Source: Geminicoccaceae bacterium | Lineage (GTDB): Bacteria > Pseudomonadota > Alphaproteobacteria > Geminicoccales > Geminicoccaceae | Assembly (NCBI GenBank): GCA_007694015.1 | Contig: RECO01000121.1 | Span: 1-41,618, forward strand | DNA: 41,618 nucleotides | Direction: 5' to 3' | In this document: piece by piece, positions 1-7,570 of the stretch | How positions within the stretch are numbered: position 1 is the first letter of the stretch | Layout: every line of letters starts with the position of its first letter | Translations under genes and position numbers: made by a program | The notes under the pieces: generated by a model | What the model was told of the DNA's origin: nothing | The model's database searches: none | Seen by the model: the letters and a program-made list of their open reading frames with translations, nothing else

Positions 1-185
1 CCGTCCTCGCGGATCGGCTGGCCCTTGCCCTGCTTCGAGCGCAGCCAGCGGATGAGCGCCGGGCCGAAGACGAAGCTGATCAGCAAGGCGGTCATGATCG
101 CCCCGCCGGTGCGGAAGGTGAGGTAGCGAAAGACGTTGAAGGGGCCGAATTCGGCGGCGAGCGGCACCAGGAGATGGAACAGCAT
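1..185 (-). CDS. mraY: MraY, phospho-N-acetylmuramoyl-pentapeptide transferase (5' part only)
   Basis: This is the N-terminal part, about 61 residues, of the integral membrane enzyme that moves phospho-MurNAc-pentapeptide from UDP onto undecaprenyl phosphate to form lipid I. The translation begins [20 protein letters not shown] and continues through [18 protein letters not shown] and [14 protein letters not shown]. This matches the family N-terminus: a periplasmic lead, the first membrane segment and the conserved KQGQPIR-like cytoplasmic loop. The rest lies beyond base 1. The ATG at 185-183 shares one base with the murF stop (TGATG), so translation is probably coupled. It is the last visible gene of the murE-murF-mraY run. 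Confidence 0.96.
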   Translation of the reverse strand, partial: MLFHLLVPLAAEFGPFNVFRYLTFRTGGAIMTALLISFVFGPALIRWLRSKQGKGQPIRED

Positions 186-1564
186 CAGCCCTGCCCTCCC
201 TCGAGCAAGGCCTTGACCAGGGCCCCCATGCCGCTCGCGAGCGACCCCTTGACCAACAGCGTGTCGCCCGGACGAAGCGCGGCCCGCAGCTGGTCGACGA
301 GGTCCAATGCCCCGCTGCCGTGGCCGCCGCGCATCGGCTCGGCCAACGTGCCGGCCAGCGCCGTCATTTCCTCACCGGCCGTGAACACGAGTTCGACACC
401 GGCCTGGCGCAAGGGCTCGGCCAGGGCGGCGTGCTGGCCGAGCGTCCCCGCTCCCAGTTCCTTCATCGCCCCGAGGGCTGCGACCTTGCGGCCGGGGGCC
501 ATCGCCAGCACGTCGATCGCGGCGCGCATCGACGCCGGATTGGCGTTGTAGGCATCGTCGATCAAGACCACCTCGCCGCCCGGCACCGCCAGGACGTGGC
601 GACGGCCTCGACCCGGCTCCGCCGTCACCGTGGCGAGGCTTTGGGCCAAGGCGTCCACATCGGCGCCGAGGGCTTCGGCCGTCGCCAGGATGCCGAGCGC
701 GTTCTTGACCCAATGCGCACCGGGCAGACCGATGCGAAAGCGAAAGGTCCCGCTCGGGCCGGTGGCTTCGACCTCGCTGCCGGCGGCGTCGGCCGCGAGG
801 CGGCGGGCCTGCCAGTCGGCCGGGGCATCGGTGGCAAAGGTGACGATCCGCTCGACGCCCGCCGCCGCCGCTGCGTTGCGCAGAAGCGGGGTGTGGATGC
901 TGTCGCCGACCACGACCGCCGTGCCGCCCGGCTCGACGCCCTCGAAGATCTCGGCCTTGGCCCGGGCGATGCCCGCTTCGTCGCCGAAATAGGCCAAATG
1001 CGCCGGCGCGATCGCGGTGATCAGCGCCACGTGGGGGCGGACTTGACGGGTGAGGCGGGCGATCTCGCCCGCCCGGTTCATGCCCATTTCGAACACGGCG
1101 TAGTCGGCGCTCCGCGGCAGCTGGGCGAGGCTGGTCGGCACGCCCCATTGATTGTTGAAGCTCTTGGCGCTGGCGTGGACCTCGCCTTGCTGGGCGAGGC
1201 CGTGGGCGAGGGCGGCCTTGGTGCCGGTCTTGCCGACGCTGCCGGTGATGCCCGCGATCCTGGCCGCACTGCGCGCGCGCCCGGCATGGCCCAAGGCTTC
1301 GAGGCCGGCTTGGGTATCGCCGACCAACAAGAGACGGGCCGGATCGACCCCGTCGGGCACGCGGCTCACCATCGCCGCCGAAGCGCCCTTGGCCAAGGCG
1401 TCGGCGACGAAGTCGTGGCCGTCGCGGGCATGGACCAGGGCCACGAACAGATCACCCGGCGCGACGCTGCGGCTGTCGATCGACACACCGGTGGCGCTCC
1501 AGCCACCCTCGGCCGTGCCGCCGGTGGCGCGGGCGGCCTCGTCCGCCTGCCAAAGCCCGCTCAA
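185..1564 (-). CDS. murF: MurF, UDP-MurNAc-tripeptide:D-Ala-D-Ala ligase
   Basis: Cytoplasmic Mur ligase of 459 aa that adds D-Ala-D-Ala to UDP-MurNAc-tripeptide using ATP, the last soluble step before MraY. The N-terminal substrate domain has [17 protein letters not shown]. The P-loop [12 protein letters not shown] is at residues 105-116, and the C-terminal domain motif [11 protein letters not shown] at 336-346. The length is normal. The start is a TTG at 1564-1562 whose last two bases are the first two of the murE stop TGA (TTGA overlap), so initiation probably depends on ribosomes finishing murE. The stop overlaps the mraY ATG. Confidence 0.97.
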   Translation of the reverse strand: MSGLWQADEAARATGGTAEGGWSATGVSIDSRSVAPGDLFVALVHARDGHDFVADALAKGASAAMVSRVPDGVDPARLLLVGDTQAGLEALGHAGRARSAARIAGITGSVGKTGTKAALAHGLAQQGEVHASAKSFNNQWGVPTSLAQLPRSADYAVFEMGMNRAGEIARLTRQVRPHVALITAIAPAHLAYFGDEAGIARAKAEIFEGVEPGGTAVVVGDSIHTPLLRNAAAAAGVERIVTFATDAPADWQARRLAADAAGSEVEATGPSGTFRFRIGLPGAHWVKNALGILATAEALGADVDALAQSLATVTAEPGRGRRHVLAVPGGEVVLIDDAYNANPASMRAAIDVLAMAPGRKVAALGAMKELGAGTLGQHAALAEPLRQAGVELVFTAGEEMTALAGTLAEPMRGGHGSGALDLVDQLRAALRPGDTLLVKGSLASGMGALVKALLEGGQG

Positions 1565-3018
1565 GGCCGGCCTCCGAGTGCGACCAGTGCGGCCGACACG
1601 ACGGCCGTATCATCGAAGGGGAGGACGCGATCGCCGACGATCTGGCCTTGCTCGTGGCCCTTGCCCGCGACCAGGAGCACGTCCCCGGCCTCGAGTGCCT
1701 GGACCGCGTGGTGGATCGCCGCTGACCGGTCGCCGATCTCCAACGCTTCGGGGCAGGCCCGGAGGATGGCCTGGCGGATCAGCGCGGGCGGCTCGCTGCG
1801 GGGGTTGTCGTCGGTCACGACCACATGATCGGCATGGTCGCGCGCTGCTGCCCCCATCAGGGGCCGCTTGCCGGGATCGCGGTCGCCACCGGCACCGAAC
1901 ACCACCCAGAGCCGGCCCATGCAGTGCGGCCTGAGCGCCTGCAACGCGACCGAGAGTGCATCCGGCGTGTGCGCGTAGTCGACGAAGATGGCGGCCCCCC
2001 TTGGATGCACGCCGACCCGCTCCATGCGGCCCTCGGGTGCCGCGAGGGCCGGGATCGCCTGGACCATGGCGGCGTGGTCGAGCCCGCTGGTCCGCCCCAG
2101 CGCCAAGGCCGCCAGGAGGTTCGACGCCTGAAACACGCCGACGATCGGCAGGTGGACGGTGCAGCGCTCGCCCCGGAGATCGAGGGTCAGGAGCTGGCCC
2201 GCGGGCTCCGCCACCTGCTCGACCAGCCGGTAGTCGGCGGGGCCGCAACCGAAGGTGACGACCTCGAGCCCGCGGGCCTGGGCGCGCGCCACGAGGTCCG
2301 GCGCCCCCGGCATGTCGGCGTTCAGGATCGCCGGGGCACCGGCCGGCAACAGGACGTCGAACAGGCGCCATTTCGCGGCGAGATAGGCGGCTTCGCTGCC
2401 GTGGTAATCGAGATGATCGCGGGTCAGGTTCAAGAAGGCGGCGGCGGTCAGCTTGACGCCGTCGAGGCGGCGCTGGTCGAGGCCGTGGCTGGAAGCCTCC
2501 ATCGCCAGATGCTGCACGCCATCACGCGCGAGGTTCGCCAAGAGTTCGTGCAGGGCGATCGGATCGGGCGTGGTCAGGCTCGGCCCCGGCTTGTAGCCGG
2601 GTGCGGTGAGCCCGAGTGTGCCGAGGCTTCCTGCTTTCAGCCCGGCGGCTGCCCAGAGCTGACGCAGGAACGACACGGTCGAGGTCTTGCCGTTGGTGCC
2701 GGTGACGGCGATGCAGGTGGCGGGCTGATGGCGGAAGAACAGGGCCGCCATGCGGGCGAGGCGGCGGCGCGGATCGTCGTCGATCACCGCCGGCACCGGC
2801 AATTCGGCGCGCTCCAGGCTGCGGTCGCCGAGCACGGCCACGGCCCCCTTCGCCACCGCCTCGGGCAGGAAGCGGCGGCCGTCGCTCCGGGTGCCGCGCA
2901 AGGCGGCGAACAGGTGGCCGGGGCGCACGGTGCGGCTGTCGACCGAGAGGCCGGTCACCTCGACCGACCCGTCGCCGACGAGACGCGCCTCCTCAGCCAC
3001 GAGGCTCGCGAGCCGCAT
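1561..3018 (-). CDS. murE: MurE, UDP-MurNAc-L-Ala-D-Glu:meso-diaminopimelate ligase
   Basis: Mur ligase of 485 aa that adds the third stem-peptide residue. The P-loop TGTNGKTST is at residues 106-114. The DNPR motif at 404-407 is the known signature for meso-diaminopimelate rather than lysine, so this is an mDAP-type enzyme, as expected for a Gram-negative. The ATG at 3018 is chosen because it has a strong Shine-Dalgarno sequence (GGAGGGAGGGG) and gives the family N-terminus MRLASLVAEEA. The frame is open farther upstream, but that part only shadows ftsI. The first 26 bases overlap the end of ftsI. The stop overlaps the TTG start of murF. Confidence 0.97.
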   Translation of the reverse strand: MRLASLVAEEARLVGDGSVEVTGLSVDSRTVRPGHLFAALRGTRSDGRRFLPEAVAKGAVAVLGDRSLERAELPVPAVIDDDPRRRLARMAALFFRHQPATCIAVTGTNGKTSTVSFLRQLWAAAGLKAGSLGTLGLTAPGYKPGPSLTTPDPIALHELLANLARDGVQHLAMEASSHGLDQRRLDGVKLTAAAFLNLTRDHLDYHGSEAAYLAAKWRLFDVLLPAGAPAILNADMPGAPDLVARAQARGLEVVTFGCGPADYRLVEQVAEPAGQLLTLDLRGERCTVHLPIVGVFQASNLLAALALGRTSGLDHAAMVQAIPALAAPEGRMERVGVHPRGAAIFVDYAHTPDALSVALQALRPHCMGRLWVVFGAGGDRDPGKRPLMGAAARDHADHVVVTDDNPRSEPPALIRQAILRACPEALEIGDRSAAIHHAVQALEAGDVLLVAGKGHEQGQIVGDRVLPFDDTAVVSAALVALGGRP

Positions 3019-4651
3019 CGGCCCCTCCCTCCAGCTGGGCGCGCACCGGCGGCGTTTGGCCACTCCAGACCGCGAGCGTGGTCGCCGCATCGGGCGAACT
3101 CGGTGCCACACCCAGGATCGGGCCGATGCGGGCGACCATGCGGCTGACGGCGGGGGCGGTGACCCAGCCGGCGGTGATCCGGTCGCGCGGGTGGCCTTCG
3201 GCGGCCTTGGGCTCATCGAGCATGGCGAAAACGACGTATTGGGGATCGTCGATCGGGAAGGCGGCAACGAAGCTCGAGCGGACCACGCCGGTCTGGTAGC
3301 GGCCATTGACCACCTTGCGCGCGGTGCCCGTCTTGCCGCCGACCCAATAGCCTTCGACCCGGCCCTGGCTGCGGCCGTCGTGCAGGGTGCGCCAGGTGAG
3401 GCCCCGCATGGCTTCGACCACGCGCGGGCTCAAGACGGGCTCGCCCTCGGGCTCTTGGATGGCATCCTGCGCCAACAGGGTCGGCGTGCGCGGCCGGCCG
3501 TCGGTCAGCATGCCGGCCACGGCGGCGGTGTAGTGCAGCGGCGTGATGGCGAGGCCGTGGCCGAAGGCGACGGTGGCGACCGCGATGTCGGACCACCGGC
3601 CCGGCACCTGCGGCCGTGCCGTCGTCCCGCCCTCGAACACGAGCGGCTGGGTGAGGCCCATCGCTTCGACGAACTCGCGATAGCGCTCGCCGCCGAGCTT
3701 CAGGCCGATGCGCGCATTGGCGATGTTGGAGGAGTGGATCAGGCTTTCCGGCACGGTGAGGACGCGGTTGCGCGGGCGAAAATCGCCGATGGTCTGGCGG
3801 CCGATGCGCAACGAGCCGCGTGCGTCCAACTGGTCGTGCAGGCCGATCGCCCCCTTCTCCAGCCCGACCGCCACCGTCAGCACCTTGAAGACGGAGCCGA
3901 GTTCAAAGGTTTGGGTGACGTTCAGATCCTTGCGCGCGTCCTCGTCGGCGCGGGCCGGCTGGTGCGGGTCGAAGCTGGGCAGGCTGGCGGCGGCGACGAG
4001 TTCGCCCGTGCGCGCATCCATCACCATGGCGGCCCCCGCCTTGGCGCGGTGGCGGCGGATGGCGCGGTCCAGCTCCTCCTCGATCGCCATCTGCACGGCG
4101 AGGTCCAAGGCGAGGCGGACGGGCTCGCGGTCGGGCCCCCGCAGACGCGCGTCGAAGGCGCGTTCGGCGCCGCTCAGGCCCTGATTGTCGACGTCGACAT
4201 AGCCGAGCACGTGGGCGGCGAGCGGCCCGTTCGGGTAGAGGCGGACGTGGTGGTATTCGAAGCTCACGGCCGGCAGGCCCAGCCGGCGCACCGCCTCGAT
4301 CTCGCGTGGGCCGATCTCGCGGGCGAGCACCACGTGGTGGCGCTCGGAGCCGAGCAGCCTTGCCAGCCGGGCCTCGCTCGCCCCTTCCAGGACGGCGGCG
4401 AGGGCCTGAGCCTCGGCTTGGACGTCGCGCACGTGGCGCGGGTCGGCGACCAGCCGCGGCGCCATCACCGTGGTTGCGAGGACGCGGCCCTCGCGGTCCA
4501 GCAAATCGGCCCGCGCCGTCTCCGGGGCGGCGGCGACGAAGCGCTGCGCCGGCGCGTCGTTGCCGGGCAAGCCCAGATCGACCAGACGCAGGCCGACCGC
4601 GCCGAAGACGCCGGCAAAGCAAGCCGCCAACACCAGAATGCGGCCGTTCAT
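2993..4651 (-). CDS. ftsI: FtsI (PBP3), septal peptidoglycan D,D-transpeptidase
   Basis: Class B penicillin-binding protein of 552 aa that cross-links septal peptidoglycan within the divisome. An N-terminal membrane anchor (about residues 4-26) precedes the dimerisation domain. The transpeptidase domain carries SVFK (catalytic Ser253 and Lys256), SSN at 307-309 and KTGT at 440-443, all intact. The ATG at 4651 overlaps the ftsL stop as ATGA. The frame is open farther upstream, but that part has no homology and overlaps ftsL. The start places the anchor at the extreme N-terminus, as in the family. Its end overlaps murE by 26 bases. Confidence 0.97.
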   Translation of the reverse strand: MNGRILVLAACFAGVFGAVGLRLVDLGLPGNDAPAQRFVAAAPETARADLLDREGRVLATTVMAPRLVADPRHVRDVQAEAQALAAVLEGASEARLARLLGSERHHVVLAREIGPREIEAVRRLGLPAVSFEYHHVRLYPNGPLAAHVLGYVDVDNQGLSGAERAFDARLRGPDREPVRLALDLAVQMAIEEELDRAIRRHRAKAGAAMVMDARTGELVAAASLPSFDPHQPARADEDARKDLNVTQTFELGSVFKVLTVAVGLEKGAIGLHDQLDARGSLRIGRQTIGDFRPRNRVLTVPESLIHSSNIANARIGLKLGGERYREFVEAMGLTQPLVFEGGTTARPQVPGRWSDIAVATVAFGHGLAITPLHYTAAVAGMLTDGRPRTPTLLAQDAIQEPEGEPVLSPRVVEAMRGLTWRTLHDGRSQGRVEGYWVGGKTGTARKVVNGRYQTGVVRSSFVAAFPIDDPQYVVFAMLDEPKAAEGHPRDRITAGWVTAPAVSRMVARIGPILGVAPSSPDAATTLAVWSGQTPPVRAQLEGGADAAREPRG

Positions 4652-5025
4652 GGCACCAGCACCACGTATTGCGCCAAGGCGGGTCGCCGCCGCACGGTGG
4701 CGAGCCCGCCCGAGGGCAGGGCGATGATCGCCACGCCTGCTGCCTCGCCGTCCGGGCGCGGTGGCAGCGTATCGACGCGGACCAGGTGCTGCGGGCTGGT
4801 CGGCACGATGCCCAGCGCTTCGGCGAAGCCGGCCAGATATGTCGGGCGTTGGTGATAGGCGAGTTCCGCCTGCAGCCGGCCGGTTTCGGCCTGGGCCACC
4901 GCCACCGCCCGGCGCAGCTCGGCGAGCCGGCGCTCTTCGGCGTCGACCTGCTGCTTGAACACCAAGACACCCGCACCGATGGCGAGCACGCAGCTGATGC
5001 CGAGGACAGGCGCCCACACCGCCAT
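4648..5025 (-). CDS. ftsL: FtsL-like bitopic cell-division protein
   Basis: Small protein of 125 aa between rsmH and ftsI, the standard position of ftsL. It starts MAVWAPVLGISCVLAIGAGV, a single membrane segment with a very short cytoplasmic tail. A charged, heptad-like helix follows (about 27-60, rich in E, R, A and L), as expected for the FtsL/FtsB coiled coil that bridges FtsQ and FtsWI in the periplasm. FtsL sequences diverge strongly, so the call rests on topology and position. The start is 2 nt after the rsmH stop, and the stop overlaps the ftsI start (ATGA). Confidence 0.88.
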   Translation of the reverse strand: MAVWAPVLGISCVLAIGAGVLVFKQQVDAEERRLAELRRAVAVAQAETGRLQAELAYHQRPTYLAGFAEALGIVPTSPQHLVRVDTLPPRPDGEAAGVAIIALPSGGLATVRRRPALAQYVVLVP

Positions 5026-5027
5026 GG

Positions 5028-5957
5028 TCAAGCCTCCAACCGCTCGGCCGCCCGGAGCCGGGCCGAGCGGGCGCGCGGATTGGCGGCGCACTCGGCGGCG
5101 TCCGGGGTGACGGGCTTGCGGGCGAGCAGCGCCAGGGTCGGGGCGCTCGCGGCCGCGGCCGGCGGCAGGTGGCGCGACGGCCCCGCGACGCGGCCGGCGG
5201 CTTCGGCCATGAACCGCTTCACGATCCGGTCCTCGAGCGAATGAAAGGCGACGACCACGAGGCGGCCGCCCGGCCGGAGGATGCGCACGGCAGCGGCAAG
5301 GCCACGTTCCAGCTCCTCGAGTTCCTCGTTGACGGCGATGCGCAGCGCTTGAAAGACGCGGGTCGCGGGGTCGATCTTGGCGTCGCCGCGCCGGCCGCCC
5401 GCCACCGCCTGACGGACGACGTCGGCAAGGTCCAGGGTGCGGGTGAAAGGCCGTTGCTGGCGTCGCTGCACGATGGCACGCGCCGCCCGGCGCGCCTTCG
5501 GCTCTTCGCCGAAGCGGAAGAAGAGATCGGCCAACTCGGCTTCGTCGAGGTCGGCCACGAGGTCGGCGGCCGACGGTCCGTCGGCGCCCATGCGCATGTC
5601 GAGCGGGCCGTCGAAGCGGAAGGAAAAGCCCCGTTCGGCCTGGTCGAGCTGGAAGGAGGACACGCCGAGGTCGAAGACGACGCCGTCGACCGGGCCCTCG
5701 ACCAGTCGGTCGAGGTCGCCGAAGCGGCCTTCGACCATGCGAAAGCGCGGCTCCCGTGCAGCCAGGACATGACCGCGGGCGACGGCGTCGGGGTCGCGAT
5801 CGATACCGATGACACCGCCCGCACCGGCGTCGAGCAGGGCACGGCTGTAGCCTCCGCCGCCGAAGGTGGCATCCACCAAGCGCTGTTCCGAATCGGCCCG
5901 CAGGCACCGGCGAACGGCGTCGAGCAGGACCGGCGCGTGACCCGAAAGGTTATCCAC
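5028..5957 (-). CDS. rsmH: RsmH (MraW), 16S rRNA N4-methylcytidine-1402 methyltransferase
   Basis: SAM-dependent methyltransferase of 309 aa that methylates N4 of C1402 in 16S rRNA. It shows GHAPVLLDAV at the N-terminus, the SAM-binding DATFGGGGYS (about 29-38), VVFDLGVSSFQLDQAERGFS, and the C-terminal FHSLEDRIVKRF. The only workable start is GTG at 5957-5955, because an in-frame TAA lies three codons upstream. Both the stop and the GTG fall inside two DnaA-box 9-mers, and no good Shine-Dalgarno sequence is visible. It is the first gene of the division operon here; mraZ, its usual upstream partner, is absent. Confidence 0.96.
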   Translation of the reverse strand: MDNLSGHAPVLLDAVRRCLRADSEQRLVDATFGGGGYSRALLDAGAGGVIGIDRDPDAVARGHVLAAREPRFRMVEGRFGDLDRLVEGPVDGVVFDLGVSSFQLDQAERGFSFRFDGPLDMRMGADGPSAADLVADLDEAELADLFFRFGEEPKARRAARAIVQRRQQRPFTRTLDLADVVRQAVAGGRRGDAKIDPATRVFQALRIAVNEELEELERGLAAAVRILRPGGRLVVVAFHSLEDRIVKRFMAEAAGRVAGPSRHLPPAAAASAPTLALLARKPVTPDAAECAANPRARSARLRAAERLEA

Positions 5958-5958
5958 A
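5950..5958 (+). promoter_or_regulatory. DnaA box 1 (TTATCCACA) covering the rsmH start codon
   Basis: Exact match to the strongest DnaA-box 9-mer, TTATCCACA. On the coding strand it reads TGTGGATAA, so the rsmH start codon and codons 2-3 (GTG GAT AAC) lie within or beside the box. DnaA bound here could act on rsmH/division-operon expression or be part of an origin-like array. Function is inferred; the match is seen directly. Confidence 0.6.
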
Positions 5959-5963
5959 GAGAG

Positions 5964-5972
5964 TTATCCACA
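5964..5972 (+). promoter_or_regulatory. DnaA box 2 (TTATCCACA)
   Basis: Second exact TTATCCACA in the same orientation, 14 bp (start to start) from box 1. The in-frame TAA that limits rsmH upstream is part of this box. Confidence 0.6.
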
Positions 5973-6291
5973 GGCAACTCATCCAGATCCGCTTTTGGCC
6001 CTTGCTCCCCGCCGGAAAGGACTGCTCGGCTAAAATACCCGGAAACAAAAACCGTCGCAATTACCCGCGCCCGCTGCTTCTGTTTCGACTGAATCTCGCC
6101 TCGATCGCGATCAACGGGATTTACAGTCGACATAGAGCCGGCCACCATCCGGTTTACAGTGCCTTGGACGCGTCTCGCAAGCTTCCTTGGACGTCTTTTG
6201 ATTTGCAAGCACGGCCTTCATCACGGATGAGCTGCGCTTGATATTTAGAAATTACGAAGTCGGCAGGTCTGTCACCACGAGGCAGACCGAC

Positions 6292-6318
6292 CGTATAAGT
6301 GGGTTCGAAAGCGGTCAA
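6292..6318 (-). promoter_or_regulatory. Weak candidate promoter for the division operon
   Basis: On the minus strand TTGACC (6318-6313) is followed 15 bp later by TATACG (6297-6292), directed toward rsmH about 330 bases downstream. The spacing is short and the -10 imperfect, so this is only a candidate. Confidence 0.25.
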
Positions 6319-6391
6319 GTAATTTGTAGGTGGGTCGTCGTAACCGACTGCAAAACAGTTGAAATTCTTGGCAATCTGCTTCGAGCTAATT

Positions 6392-6400
6392 TGTGGATAA
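6392..6400 (-). promoter_or_regulatory. DnaA box 3 (TTATCCACA, inverted)
   Basis: The plus strand reads TGTGGATAA, an exact DnaA 9-mer in the opposite orientation to boxes 1 and 2, near the far end of the AT-rich island and about 50 bases from the rnpB 3' end. Confidence 0.55.
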
Positions 6401-6427
6401 GTCTGCGGATATGTTTTGGTTTCGTTC

Positions 6428-6443
6428 TCATCCCTGGGGATGA
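6428..6443 (-). terminator. Short hairpin just after rnpB
   Basis: TCATCC-CTGG-GGATGA forms a 6-bp stem with a 4-nt loop immediately beyond the 3' end of RNase P RNA. No T-run follows on the minus strand, so it could be a processing or weak termination structure rather than a canonical intrinsic terminator. Confidence 0.35.
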
Positions 6444-6445
6444 AG

Positions 6446-6843
<398 letters not shown>

Positions 6844-6865
6844 GAGTTGCATGTAGGCGCTGGCG

Positions 6866-7570
6866 TCAGAAGGCGCCAGTGCCGATCAGCTGGCCGATGC
6901 GCATGGCCGTGGCGCGATCCAGCCGGGCGGTCAGGTGCGTCGGCAGGAAGCGGCGCTGGAAGGCCAGGACCACCGCCGTCACGCTGGTCGGTTGCGGGGC
7001 GTCGTCGAGCGCGTAACCGATGCGCCCCAGGTCCCGCAGGGGCGCCCGCGACGGCGGTGCGTCGGCGATGGCGGGCCACACGCCCACACCGGCCGCGGCC
7101 AGCCGCTCCCAGGGAAAGCGCTCGCCCGGGTCGGCCCGCCGCATCGGGGCCACATCGCCGTGGCCGACGACGCCGGCGGGCGGCAGCGACCAGCGCTGCA
7201 CGATGCCGCGACTGAGGGCGATGACCGCCTCGATCTGGGCCTCGGCAAAGGCCGGCAAGCCGAACGCATGGCCGCCATTGACGATTTCGATCCCGATCGA
7301 GCGATGGTTCAAACCGGCCTGGCCGCGCCACGCGGAGACGCCCGCGTGCCAGGCCGTTTCGGCCTCGTCGACGAGGCGCAGCACGGTGCCGTCCTCGAGC
7401 ACCACGTAATGCGCGCTGACCTGCGCTTGGGGGTCGCACAGCCGGGCCACGGCCACCTCGGCGTTCGCCATGCCGGTGTAGTGCAGCACCAGCGTGTCGA
7501 CGGCGGTGCCGGGCGGCCGCGGGACCCGGTTGGGCGACGGGTGCTCCTGGAGGCGCAAGGCGACGCTCAA
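6866..7570 (-). CDS. N-acetylmuramoyl-L-alanine amidase (Amidase_2, AmpD/AmiD type)
   Basis: Zinc amidase of 234 aa that cleaves the MurNAc-L-Ala bond in muropeptides or anhydro-muropeptides. It has LVLHYTGM (His30), SAHYVVLEDG, TAWHAG (His75), the IGIEIVN strand, and GHGDVAPMRRADPG with zinc ligands His137 and Asp147. A C-terminal helical segment (about 185-230) resembles a peptidoglycan-binding domain. There is no obvious signal peptide, which favours a cytoplasmic recycling role. The start is TTG at 7570, overlapping the stop of the upstream gene (TTGA). A second TTG four codons later is possible. The neighbouring rnpB-division operon order is conserved in related bacteria. Confidence 0.93.
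   Translation of the reverse strand: MSVALRLQEHPSPNRVPRPPGTAVDTLVLHYTGMANAEVAVARLCDPQAQVSAHYVVLEDGTVLRLVDEAETAWHAGVSAWRGQAGLNHRSIGIEIVNGGHAFGLPAFAEAQIEAVIALSRGIVQRWSLPPAGVVGHGDVAPMRRADPGERFPWERLAAAGVGVWPAIADAPPSRAPLRDLGRIGYALDDAPQPTSVTAVVLAFQRRFLPTHLTARLDRATAMRIGQLIGTGAF

Larger units (their letters stand above)
5959..6445. other. AT-rich intergenic island replacing mraZ
   Basis: About 490 bases with no convincing gene. GC is about 45% over 6241-6420 by hand count, against roughly 70% around it. Short frames in both strands have no recognisable family, and none resembles MraZ. The region holds DnaA boxes 2 and 3, a weak promoter-like pair and the 3' hairpin after rnpB. It probably contains the promoter of the rsmH-mraY operon. 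An origin-like role is possible but not shown. Confidence 0.6.

Noticed and set aside
105-120. P-loop of MurF reading GSVGKTGTK (positions are residues) as an unusual variant
   Set aside because: The Gly after GKT is, as far as I recall, usual in alphaproteobacterial MurF proteins; nothing is missing.
6298-6370. tRNA-like fragments (GGGTTCGAAA and a stem around CTGCAAAACAG)
   Set aside because: The T-stem does not pair, U33 is absent on the plus strand, and no acceptor stem or D-arm can be drawn on either strand.
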